Shown piece after piece: positions 1 to 5,743 of a stretch of DNA of 12,460 nucleotides. The notes beneath the pieces are model-generated. The model did no database searches. It was not told the origin of the DNA and saw only the letters and a list, made by a program, of their open reading frames with translations. This DNA comes from Baffinella frigidus (taxonomy: Eukaryota; Cryptophyceae; Cryptomonadales; Baffinellaceae). Both the position numbers and the translations under genes were made by a program. The stretch covers positions 1,691,118 through 1,703,577 of the forward strand of contig MU646308.1 of assembly GCA_026770585.1 (NCBI GenBank), written 5' to 3'. Every line of letters starts with the position of its first letter. Positions within the stretch are counted from its first letter, which is position 1.

Positions 1-102
1 TTAGGGTTTAGGGTTTAGGGTTTGGGTTTTAGGGTTTAGGGTTTAGGGTTTAGGGTTTAGGGTTTAGGGTTTAGGGTTTAGGGTTTAGGGTTTAGGGTTT
101 AG
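1..102 (+). repeat. TTTAGGG telomere-type array
   Basis: About 14 head-to-tail copies of the heptamer TTTAGGG, nearly perfect apart from a shortened unit near position 21. The array stops sharply at 103, where unique sequence begins. The G-rich strand reads into the window. A true left chromosome end would show CCCTAAA on this strand, so this is more likely an interstitial block, perhaps in an intron of the minus-strand CrtI-like gene, or an assembly join. Confidence 0.9.
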
Positions 103-325
103 GATCCCAGGCAGCAGAGCACCTCGTCAGATTCCGCGGGAGGTCTAGCTCCACACTGCGGGCTACGAAGGGAATTTCAGCCCATTTTGGGCCGAGTTTC
201 CGTTACCTTATCCGTAGGAACCCCTCTATACCCCTACGGGTTGCCTACCGCAGGGTCGTAGGTCTCAACGCTTAAGGGTTATTCAGAAATTCTTCGAAGT
301 CCGCTGTGTGGACGCTAGACCTGAA

Positions 326-431
326 GGGGGTCATTCGCAAAAGTCAAATCACCTTGACCCTGGAGTCAACTTATGCCAACTTCCCGGGACATCCGGGAAC
401 TTGCCCATACGGCAACTTTTGATTGACCCCC
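326..431. repeat. Inverted-repeat element with GGGGGTCA ends
   Basis: Ends GGGGGTCA and TGACCCCC frame about 106 bp, each followed inward by AAAAGT or its complement. A second inner inverted repeat lies around CTTCCCGG / CCGGGAA near 380-402. It resembles a small non-autonomous hairpin element; no coding capacity. Confidence 0.5.
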
Positions 432-447
432 ATCACGTCTGAAGTAG

Positions 448-572
448 TTGTGCCTCACTTAATCTGCGCTCCGTATTAAATACGTGTAGATGTTCTTTGT
501 ACTGGAGCGTGTGCACGGAGTCCTGATCTAAATGTATTTAATGAGGAGCCCAGATTAACTGAGGCAGCACAA
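448..572. mobile_element. Hairpin element, family 2, copy 1
   Basis: A 125-bp segment with imperfect terminal inverted repeats of about 38 bp (448-485 against 534-572), sharing blocks such as TTAATCTG, GCTCC and ATTAAATAC. A second copy with the same arms and a different centre lies at 3723-3850, so this is a dispersed MITE-like element and not a chance palindrome. It has no coding capacity. Confidence 0.65.
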
Positions 573-856
573 GGAGGTGGTGAGAGCGCTTGTCGGGTCT
601 GATGCCCCCCGAGCCGCTTTATTCCCACCTCGTTAACGGGTTCGCCCGGGTCCTTCCAACTTCCAGAAAGTTCGCTTTAGGGGAGCTGTTGTCTGTCCCT
701 TTTTCGAGAGAGATCGAACTCAACGTTCCGCAACTGCATTCAAACTCCAGCGCAGCCGCGCGACACATCGATTCGCGAAAACGCGCGAAAGATAAATTGG
801 CAGAAACGCGCGAACGGCCGATTCGCAAAAACGATGGGAATCCAGCGAGGTGCTAA

Positions 857-898
857 CAAAGGGGTTAGGGGGTTGGGGTTTAGGGTGTGGGGTGTGGG
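857..898 (+). repeat. Degenerate G-rich telomere-like tract
   Basis: Short run of GGTTAGGG, GGGTTTAGGG and GTGTGGGG variants, the same decayed heptamer type found in the introns of the window. Confidence 0.6.
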
Positions 899-928
899 GA
901 CTTCCCGAGGCCGGCCCGAGGCAACTCA

Positions 929-1044
929 GGGGTTATGGAGCGTTCTCAGGGGTCAGGAACACACAGTGGGCTTCACAGAAGCTCACTGTGTCTTCTGTGA
1001 AGCCCACTGTGTGTTCCTGACCCCTGCGAACGCTCCCTAACCCC
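929..1044. repeat. Near-perfect 53-bp hairpin
   Basis: Arms 929-981 and 992-1044 are reverse complements at 51 of 53 positions, separated by a 10-nt loop. The central sequence around the loop repeats CACTGTGT and CTTC motifs. There is no resemblance to the CAGGGG-ended element family. It could be a young foldback element or a hairpin RNA source. Confidence 0.85.
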
Positions 1045-1082
1045 CACGACATCGTCGCGGGGAACGCATGGTGGTATCAACC

Positions 1083-1271
1083 GAGGGTATTGAAACCTGA
1101 ACCCGAAACTCTGAACCCGAATCCCTGAACCCGAAATACTAAACCCTGGTCCCGAAACCTTGAACCCTGAACCCGAAACCATGAACCCGAAACCATGAAC
1201 CCGAAACCATGAACCCTGAACCCGAAATCCTGAACCCTAAGCGCTAAGTCATGAAACCTGAACCCAAAATC
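1083..1271 (-). repeat. Degenerate telomere-like repeat (CCCGAAA type)
   Basis: Decayed array of CCCTGAA and CCCGAAAC units, with a 14-bp motif ATGAACCCGAAACC repeated three times near 1180-1212. On the minus strand, the direction of the CrtI-like gene, it reads G-rich. It begins just after the donor of exon 7, so it occupies the following intron. Confidence 0.8.
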
Positions 1272-1286
1272 AGACCTCTCCCGGAC

Positions 1287-1344
1287 CTGGGATTGGAACA
1301 TATGGAGGCGGAACGCTTCTCGCAGCATCCGGATGTCAAAAAAC
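1287..1344 (-). CDS. CrtI-like gene, exon 7
   Basis: Encodes FFDIRMLREAFRLHMFQSQ in phase after exon 6, whose last two bases join the first base here to restore Glu, giving LLEFFDIRML as in CrtI proteins (LLEF followed by a leucine-rich helix). Acceptor CAG/G, donor CAG/GTCCGG. Two broken copies of its 5' part lie upstream on the same strand. The next exon was not found. Confidence 0.7.
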
Positions 1345-4300
1345 CTGGACAGGAGTGTGTCCACCCTCAGGACCAGGGTGCGTGCACCCCTCAGGATTAC
1401 TCGGAATAATGGCCATATGCTCGGAACAATGAGGAATTAGTCCGCTACATGGGCATCCGGGTGTCAAAGAACCTTCACAGTGGTGTGTGCTCCCTCACGA
1501 TTACTCATAATAACGGCAATATACTCGGAATAACGGGGAATTTGGTCAGAAATTGCAAGAAATTTCTGGATTTCAGGTTTGATGAATCATGTGGAGGCGG
1601 AACGCTTCTCGCAGCATCTGGATGTCAAAGAACCTGGACAAGGGTGTGTCCACCGTCAGGATGACTCGGAATAATGGCACCTCGGGATTACTCGGAATGA
1701 TGGTCATGCACTCGGAATAATGGGGAATTAGTCGGAATCATGGGGATTTCGCAAGCAGAAAACTCCTGGATTTCGGGGTAGGGAAGTCATGCTGCGTTTT
1801 ACTACGGTAGGCCCTGGGTCAGCTGAAAGCTCGGTCGTGGGAGCCCTAGGGCCTACCGCGTTCCAGTGCCGTGGGCAAATTTCCCAGAAATCGAGGGGTT
1901 TCCCGGTGAATGCGGCTGCGGGCAAGGGGAGAGATCCGTCGTAAGGAGCATACACTGTTGGATCACTCATCTCCAGGCTTGAGAGTAATAGAGAAGAAGA
2001 AGAAGAAAGACGGAGAGGGAGGGCTATGTCCCTACGGTAGGCAAGCCCGCAGGGTCGTACGGGCGGTAGACAATACCGTAGGGCCCTATGGATTATTCAC
2101 GTGTGGGTTGTTCACAAAATTCCTTCGTAGTCTTCTGTGTGGTGTAGGAGAGGGACGGGGGGGTACTCGAGGAGGTGGAGGCTTGGGCGCTGGACGTAGT
2201 CAGCCATCGAGACTTGATACTTGTACTTTGCCTGCGAGCGACACAAGCGAAATAGACCTCAATCGATGCGGAAACTACTTAGCAGTTCCTGCTAATTACA
2301 TTAAATTATTGCGTTCGTGCCAATTACACGGCAATCGATGCGGAATTTAACGGACAAACCAGCGCGAAACATTTCCAGGTTTCACTGTCGGATCGCACGA
2401 GAAATGCTGGGCGCGGGACTAAAACCTCTTTTTTGAGGCCCTGCATGCACCCATCCTCCGTGGGGGGGGGGGGGCTACACGGTGGCCATGTGGGTATCAA
2501 TGAAAGCACTCTCTCGCTGGAAGAGAAAGACTAGGCGCGAGATCACGACCGACAAACATCCTAATCTCATGGAGGTGGATTGCTGGCATGGCGGCCATAT
2601 CGGTAACAACAAAGATCATCGCAGTATCATAATATATCATCGAATAACGATGAATACAAAGCTACTGTAACGGATCACGTTTATCAATATACTGACAAAA
2701 CGAATAATCACACAGAAAGGGACCTGGGCCATGAACTCGCGGAACTTGGCGCGCCCGCCCAACTGCAGCTTCTCGAACAACGCCTCCACCTCCGGCACCT
2801 ACCGCGGGTCTCTCTTTAGTTAACACCTTTCCCGGCCAAAATTCTTTCCAAACTTCCAACATTTCTCGGTTGTAAAGATCGAGTCTCAGTGCTCTTAAAA
2901 CGAAGTCGCGGTACACATTGACCTGCAGCTTCTCGAAGAGCGCATCCACCCACCTACAACGCAACAGGCCAGGGTTGAGCTGGCGAATTTCTCTCCCAAC
3001 GTGGCCGATCCGTGGAACAAAATAAAAGACAGACTCTGTTGCCGGAGGCACCTTCTCACCGGGTGTCACGTCTCTTGGCCACGAAAACGATTCAACCACG
3101 GGAAACGGTATCGATGCCACCAGGTGTCATCCCGGAAATGAAGCGGCATTCCAGAAATCGAAACCACCAAGATACTTCACTTGGGAGGGCTAAAGGGTTT
3201 GAAGCATGGACGGGTGGAGTTTAGAGTTGAGGGTTTAGGGGTTTGGGTATACGGTTGACTTCATTGAGGGGAAGGGTTTAGAGTTTAGGGTGCAGGGCAA
3301 CCTTGTCTGGGATGTCGAGCGGTCGCCCGTCGGCCAGGAAGAGCCTGCCACACATCCGGGTTACAAACATCGTACAAGCTGGAAGCTTGCGCAACTATGT
3401 TACTAGTCGTACACGGTGTTAAAGCCTGCCACATATCCGTGGTGTTCACACCGTATACGCATACTAATATATCATATTGGATTATTTTTATTTATTTAAG
3501 AACCCGACAGTAGCGTAATCACCATAAAGGGTGTGCGTGACCCCTCGCGTCGTCCCTGCTGAAACCTAGCCTCCGTTGGGGGGGGCGCATGGTGGCCATG
3601 TTGACATCAAGAAAGGCATATCTCTATTACCGGGATCGTTCAAGGTTCTTTCGCCCTCAACACTTCAAAAAGTCTGGCCTCTCTCACTCCTGAGGAGAAG
3701 AGCGTCACGGGCAAGCAACACCTAGCCCTGCCTCAGTCAATCCGGGCTCCCCATTCAACACATTTGGATGCTCTTAGTACTGCCGTGTTTCTACCGAATC
3801 ATGATCGAAATGTATTTAATGGGGAGCCCTAATCGACTGAGGCAGAGCTAGAGTACCGGTACTCGGGTCATCCACAGGGTTGTTCACGACATCCCTTGAC
3901 AGCCCGCTGTGTGAAGTACCGGTACGGGGGGTCGAGGCGTGTTGTCTCTCTCACTCCGGAGGAGAAGAGTGTCACGGACAAACAAACACATAAACCAACT
4001 TCTGGTCTCCCCATTTTGAGGAGACGAGTCTCCTCATTTTGAGGAGAAATACATAAGTTAGGCAGAGCTTGAGTACCGGTACGGGGGGTCGAGGCGGCGC
4101 AGCGTCAGGAAATCCGACGTCTTCCTCCCGAACGCCGCGAAGAAGTTGTCGAACACGTCTGGCATCCAGTACCTTCGGGGTTGGGGTTTGGGGTTTGGGG
4201 TTGAGGGTTGAGGTTTTAGGGTGTAGGGTTTAGGGTGTAGGGTTTAGGGTGTAGGGTGTGAGGTTTAGGGTGTAGGGCTTAGGGTCGAGTACCAAGAAGG

Positions 4301-5400
4301 CCCCATGTCGAATACGTACCCGTCCTTCTCCCACTGCCGGCACCGCCCGCCCACCTGCGCCACGTTTGTTCGATGTGTTAAGATTTGATGAGAATGTACG
4401 GGACATTTTTAAAACGTAGAATTTGTGCGTTCTATAATTTGTTCGGGGACACACCTGCTGTGTTTGTCCATAAGGGAGAACGGCCTGATTCCGGCGTGTA
4501 CCTAATTGAGATACCGTAGGGTGATACGGAATGCCGGAATTAGGTCGACGCCAGAATTAGGACGTGCACCCTTATTGTTGAGAACACCATGGGACGTTTT
4601 TAAACGTGGAATTTGTTCGAGAACGTACGCCTTGGATCTGTTAAGAAAATACGAGCATCTCAGGACAGCGGCATGGTCTGAAAGAATCTTGAGAGACCCC
4701 ATCCAGCATGCTGCAAGATCTCTCCCTAGGCACCTCAACTCCCGCAGCCACATTCCCCCAATCACCATCGGAGGTACCAAATCGCCTTTTTCGGTCTCTT
4801 GTACAGGAGTGAGCGGGATTCTGGCACGGTCCAGTACACAACAAGAGACCCGAACAAGGCGACTTGGTGGCCCTCTGAGGGCTGGTGGTTGATAGAGAGG
4901 ATGCGCGCCCTCGAGTGGTGTGCATTCCGAGGAGACATCACTTCCTCTGGAGCATCTCCCGCCCATCAGCGCGACGCCCGCATGTCCACAGCCACTACCG
5001 CCTCCCTACGCTCGCGCCCGACGGATCGTTTCTCCTCCTCCAGCACATTGAGTGTGCCTTTACGACCACTGCCTCGCGAAACCGGATTCGGGATGCATGG
5101 CCCACTCCGGTGACAGGCTCGCCGGAACGCCACCCTGCGTCTCCTGGGATGCGACATTGACATGGTCGTATCTGCGCTGCAGAGAGGGGTGTGAAATCGC
5201 GCAGTGTGCACCTCGGGAAGGCGGTCGATCACGGTGACCGCGAACCCCTCCTTGGCGAGGTAGCACGCCGCAGAGAGCCCCGCAAATCCCGCGCCAATCA
5301 CCACGACCTTCTTGCGCTGGTCGCCAGCGCCACCGACATCGATCCGCACGTCGGAAACCGGTGCGTGGCGCGCTCCAGCGCCATCGCCCCGCCCATTCAT
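1287..5400 (-). CDS. CrtI-type FAD-dependent oxidoreductase (phytoene desaturase-like), 5' seven exons
   Basis: Seven exons in order give about 195 residues that follow the CrtI family: dinucleotide fold GAGFAGLSAACYL, then VGGRCRQW, DMGPSWYWMPDVFDNFF, DPPYR, DIPDK, EALFEKLQ, KYKYQVSMADYVQRPS and LLEFFDIRML. The family performs FAD-dependent desaturation or isomerisation of carotenoid-type polyenes, usually membrane-associated and plastidial in algae; that role is inferred. Family length is near 500 residues, so roughly the last 300 are absent from the window. All joins keep phase: 0, 2, 2, 0, 0, 2. The substrate (phytoene, or another polyene as in CRTISO-like relatives) cannot be told. Whether the missing part lies left of the window or is lost is open. 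Confidence 0.85.
1452..1472 (-). pseudogene. Broken copy of exon 7, 5' part (short)
   Basis: Begins after an acceptor-like AAG with FFDTRMPM and runs into a stop codon. The sequence before it matches the intron just upstream of real exon 7. It is a partial duplicate, not a usable exon. Confidence 0.6.
1588..1633 (-). pseudogene. Broken copy of exon 7, 5' part (long)
   Basis: Acceptor CAG/G followed by FFDIQMLREAFRLHM, nearly identical to exon 7 for 15 codons, then divergence before the donor. Its upstream flank (GGTGGACACAC...TGTCCAG) matches that of exon 7, so intron and exon were duplicated together. Confidence 0.75.
1798..1862. repeat. CGGTAGGCCCT palindrome
   Basis: Arms near 1804-1818 and 1842-1858 pair as CGGTAGGCCCT against AGGGCCTACCG with a GC-rich centre. 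The same core recurs at 2028-2092, 9392-10645 and 11691-11903, suggesting related hairpin elements. Confidence 0.5.
2028..2092. repeat. CCTACGGTAGG palindromic remnant
   Basis: CCCTACGGTAGGC and TACCGTAGGGCCCTA flank a short GC-rich spacer. It looks like the decayed centre of a hairpin element of the same core type. Confidence 0.4.
2167..2231 (-). CDS. CrtI-like gene, exon 6
   Basis: Encodes AKYKYQVSMADYVQRPSLHL plus Leu and two bases of Glu. The family has a conserved Ala-x-x-Lys-Tyr helix and the Arg-Pro-Ser-Leu segment here. Acceptor CGCTCGCAG; donor GTACCC, of the GTAC type used elsewhere in this gene. A second GT lies 10 nt downstream but breaks phase with exon 7. Confidence 0.85.
2232..2723 (-). 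other. CrtI-like gene, intron 5 (492 nt)
   Basis: Donor GTCCCT, acceptor CAG. It contains a direct repeat of CAATCGATGCGGAA (about 2261 and 2333), a poly-G tract at 2461-2474, and a GTGGCCATGT-containing repeat at 2453-2515 that recurs at 3567-3630 and more weakly at 2559-2610. No gene on either strand. Confidence 0.6.
2453..2515 (+). repeat. Dispersed repeat, copy 1
   Basis: CCTCCGT, a long G run, GGTGGCCATGT, then ATCAA and AAAG in order; the same order of blocks is found at 3567-3630. Both copies lie in introns of the CrtI-like gene. Confidence 0.5.
2724..2798 (-). CDS. CrtI-like gene, exon 5
   Basis: Twenty-five codons, phase 0 at both ends: starts VPEVEALFEKLQ and ends KFREFMAQ. This matches the family stretch after the first substrate-domain strands (Pro, acidic, ALFEKL, then a lysine-rich helix). 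Acceptor TAG/GTG, donor CAG/GTCCCT. A partial copy of its 5' half lies 155 nt upstream. Confidence 0.85.
2923..2953 (-). pseudogene. Broken copy of exon 5, 5' part
   Basis: Acceptor-like GTAG, then sequence encoding WVDALFEKLQ in the frame of exon 5, followed by GTCAAT and divergence. A base shift near its start puts it out of phase with exon 4, so it should not splice productively. It lies in the intron upstream of the intact exon. Confidence 0.7.
3221..3295 (+). repeat. Degenerate telomere-like tract
   Basis: GTTTAGAGTTGAGGGTTTAGG-type decay of TTTAGGG, interrupted near 3248-3268. Intronic to the CrtI-like gene. Confidence 0.65.
3302..3344 (-). CDS. CrtI-like gene, exon 4
   Basis: Small 43-nt exon. 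Its first base completes Arg begun by exon 3, then LFLADGRPLDIPDK. CrtI proteins have here a beta hairpin followed by a short Asp/Pro segment before ALFEKL. Acceptor GGCAG, donor AAG/GTTGCC. Too short to stand out as a reading frame; found by phase and family order. Confidence 0.8.
3567..3630 (+). repeat. Dispersed repeat, copy 2
   Basis: Same block order as 2453-2515 (CCTCCGT, G run, GGTGGCCATGT, ATCAA, AAAG). Confidence 0.5.
3723..3850. mobile_element. Hairpin element, family 2, copy 2
   Basis: Terminal inverted repeats of about 43 bp (GCCTCAGTC, GGGCTCCCCATT, ACATTT shared by both arms) flank a 40-bp centre. TA stands at each end (3723-3724 and 3849-3850), as in TA-targeting elements. Same arms as 448-572. 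Confidence 0.7.
3916..3939 (-). pseudogene. Copy of exon 3 3' end with donor
   Basis: Twenty-four identical bases to 4073-4096, covering the last 20 coding bases of exon 3 (RLDPPY) and the first four intron bases. It lies in the intron downstream of the intact exon. Confidence 0.75.
4077..4172 (-). CDS. CrtI-like gene, exon 3
   Basis: Encodes YWMPDVFDNFFAAFGRK, then TSDFLTLRRLDPPY and two bases of Arg. With exon 2 it rebuilds GPSWYWMPDVF, a hallmark of one CrtI branch. Phase 2 at both ends. Acceptor AAG/GTACTGG, donor CG/GTACTC. Confidence 0.9.
4173..4292 (-). repeat. CrtI-like gene, intron 2, made of telomere-like repeats
   Basis: The 120-nt intron between exons 2 and 3 is wholly degenerate TTTAGGG-type sequence (TGTAGGG, TTTAGGG, TTTGGGG on the plus strand; CCCTAAA-like in the transcript). 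Its donor begins GTACTC and the bases right after its acceptor are GTACTGG, so GGTACT or GTACT stands at both junctions. Confidence 0.85.
4293..4354 (-). CDS. CrtI-like gene, exon 2
   Basis: Encodes VGGRCRQWEKDGYVFDMGPS plus two bases of Trp. VGGR is the FAD-contacting motif that follows the Rossmann fold, and FDMGPSW is typical of CrtI. Acceptor GCGCAG, donor TTG/GTACTC. Phase 0 in, 2 out. Confidence 0.9.
4355..5211 (-). other. CrtI-like gene, intron 1 (857 nt)
   Basis: Donor GAG/GTGCAC, acceptor CAG/GTGGGC, sharing AGGTG at both junctions. It holds a direct repeat with TTTTTAAA.CGT.GAATTTG (about 4404-4424 and 4596-4616) and an imperfect inverted repeat at 4775-4868. Frames open here on both strands show no family resemblance. 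Confidence 0.65.
4775..4868. repeat. Imperfect inverted repeat in intron 1
   Basis: Arms 4775-4807 and 4831-4868 pair over about 33 bp (TCGCCTT, TTCGG and TCTCTTG blocks) with small gaps; the spacer is 23 bp. Possibly an old hairpin element. Confidence 0.55.
5212..5400 (-). CDS. CrtI-like gene, exon 1 with start codon
   Basis: Sixty-three codons from the ATG at 5400. About 30 variable residues (glycine, arginine and aspartate-rich) precede KKVVVIGAGFAGLSAACYL, AKEGFAVTVIDRLPE, a GxGxxG dinucleotide-binding beta-alpha-beta unit with the acidic end residue that binds the FAD ribose. The frame is open a little further upstream but 5400 is the first ATG. The N-terminal stretch does not look like an obvious plastid transit peptide. 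Donor GAG/GTGCAC. Confidence 0.85.
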
Positions 5401-5635
5401 CGTTTCCAAGCGCCTTGTGAGTGGATTTGATCGACGCTATCCCCGAGGTGCACCAAATCGAGGGTGTAATTTGAGCCAATTTTGCCTGGAGCGCTCCGAA
5501 ATCAAGGGAAATGGCTCCACCAACCAACTGAATCTGAGGGTGTTCGCATCTTCGATATCATCGATTTGCTCGACTTCGAGGGCCGAGGATTCTGTTCTCA
5601 AGTTCGCACGCCGAACATCCTACGCCGCCTCTACG
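5401..5635. promoter_or_regulatory. Shared divergent promoter region
   Basis: The 235 bp between the ATGs of the minus-strand CrtI-like gene and the plus-strand PRELI-like gene must hold both 5' leaders and probably both promoters. Visible features are a GGAGCGCTCC palindrome (about 5488-5497) and GATATCATCGAT near 5555-5566. No TATA box is clear on either strand. Bidirectional function is inferred from spacing. Confidence 0.5.
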
Positions 5636-5743
5636 ATGGCGGATTCGCGAGGGAGGGAGGGGCACTATGCGTTCTCGTTCGACCGGGTGTCGGCGGCGCT
5701 GTGGGACAAGTACGAGGGGCACCAGCAGGTTGAGAGTGTGGAG
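5636..5743 (+). CDS. PRELI-like gene, exon 1 with start codon
   Basis: Starts ATGGCGGATTCG at 5636 and encodes MADSRGREG, then HYAFSFDRVSAALWDKYEG and QQVESVE. The family begins with a similar beta strand, aromatic-rich loop and (A/F)WxKY helix. I end it at GAG/GTGCTT because this gives ESVE-VLERRVDED, the family spacing. A stronger-looking donor, GAG/GTAAGA, lies 24 nt on (exon end 5767) in the same phase and would add VLVPSRLE. Confidence 0.8.

Larger units (their letters stand above)
103..928. other. No gene seen; repeat-rich left flank
   Basis: I could not recognise a coding exon on either strand. The stretch holds pieces of the CCTAC/GTAGG palindrome family (196-262), two inverted-repeat elements (326-431 and 448-572), a run with the motif ACGCGCGAA (775-820), and a short G-rich telomere-like tract (857-898). 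The open frame around 590-856 has no family resemblance and no splice logic. If the CrtI-like gene continues leftward, this stretch would be intronic. Confidence 0.5.
1345..2166 (-). other. CrtI-like gene, intron 6 (822 nt)
   Basis: Donor GTACCC, acceptor CAG. It contains two partial copies of exon 7, runs of ATTACTCGGAATAATGG-type repeats tied to those copies (1390-1440, 1500-1545, 1668-1735), and two CCTACGGTAGG palindromes (1798-1862, 2028-2092). A CTT-rich stretch on the gene strand lies near 1990-2015. No further exon was recognised. Confidence 0.6.
2799..3301 (-). other. CrtI-like gene, intron 4 (503 nt)
   Basis: Donor AAG/GTTGCC, acceptor TAG/GTGCCG, sharing AGGT at both ends. Contains the exon 5 copy and a decayed G-rich telomere-like tract at 3221-3295. 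The long open frame over 2662-3120 on the minus strand is this intron plus the copy, not a protein. Confidence 0.65.
3345..4076 (-). other. CrtI-like gene, intron 3 (732 nt)
   Basis: Donor GTACTC, acceptor CAG. Contains dispersed repeat copy 2 (3567-3630), hairpin element family 2 copy 2 (3723-3850), a local duplication (3681-3940 against 3946-4096) and a copy of the exon 3 end (3916-3939). An AT-rich stretch lies at 3465-3500. No gene. Confidence 0.6.
3681..4096. repeat. Local duplication spanning exon 3 end
   Basis: The block CTCTCTCACTCC...GGAGAAGAG.GTCACGG at about 3681-3725 recurs at 3947-3990, and the block with GAGTACCGGTACGGGGGG recurs later in each unit. Unit 1 is about 3681-3940, unit 2 about 3946-4096; unit 2 is shorter and its hairpin part is reduced to a GAGGAGAC/GTCTCCTC palindrome at 4018-4035. 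The duplication includes the end of coding exon 3. Confidence 0.65.

Noticed and set aside
590-856. Plus-strand 88-codon frame with an apparent start
   Set aside because: No recognisable domain, overlapped by an equally long antisense frame, and composed partly of the ACGCGCGAA repeat.
1345-1420. Extension of CrtI-like exon 7 upstream (frame open, reading LRVDTLLSR before FFDIRML)
   Set aside because: The phase 2 join from exon 6 directly to CAG/G at 1344 restores LLEFFDIRML, the family order; the extension has no acceptor in a matching phase and is shared with the broken copies as intron.
2157-2166. Alternative end of exon 6 at GTCCCT, adding Tyr-Pro-Pro
   Set aside because: It leaves phase 0, which cannot join exon 7 (phase 2); the GTACCC donor ten bases earlier can.
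2662-3120. Single 152-codon minus-strand frame
   Set aside because: It passes through intron 4, the broken exon 5 copy, and exon 5 in the wrong frame; only the 75-nt exon in another frame matches the CrtI family.
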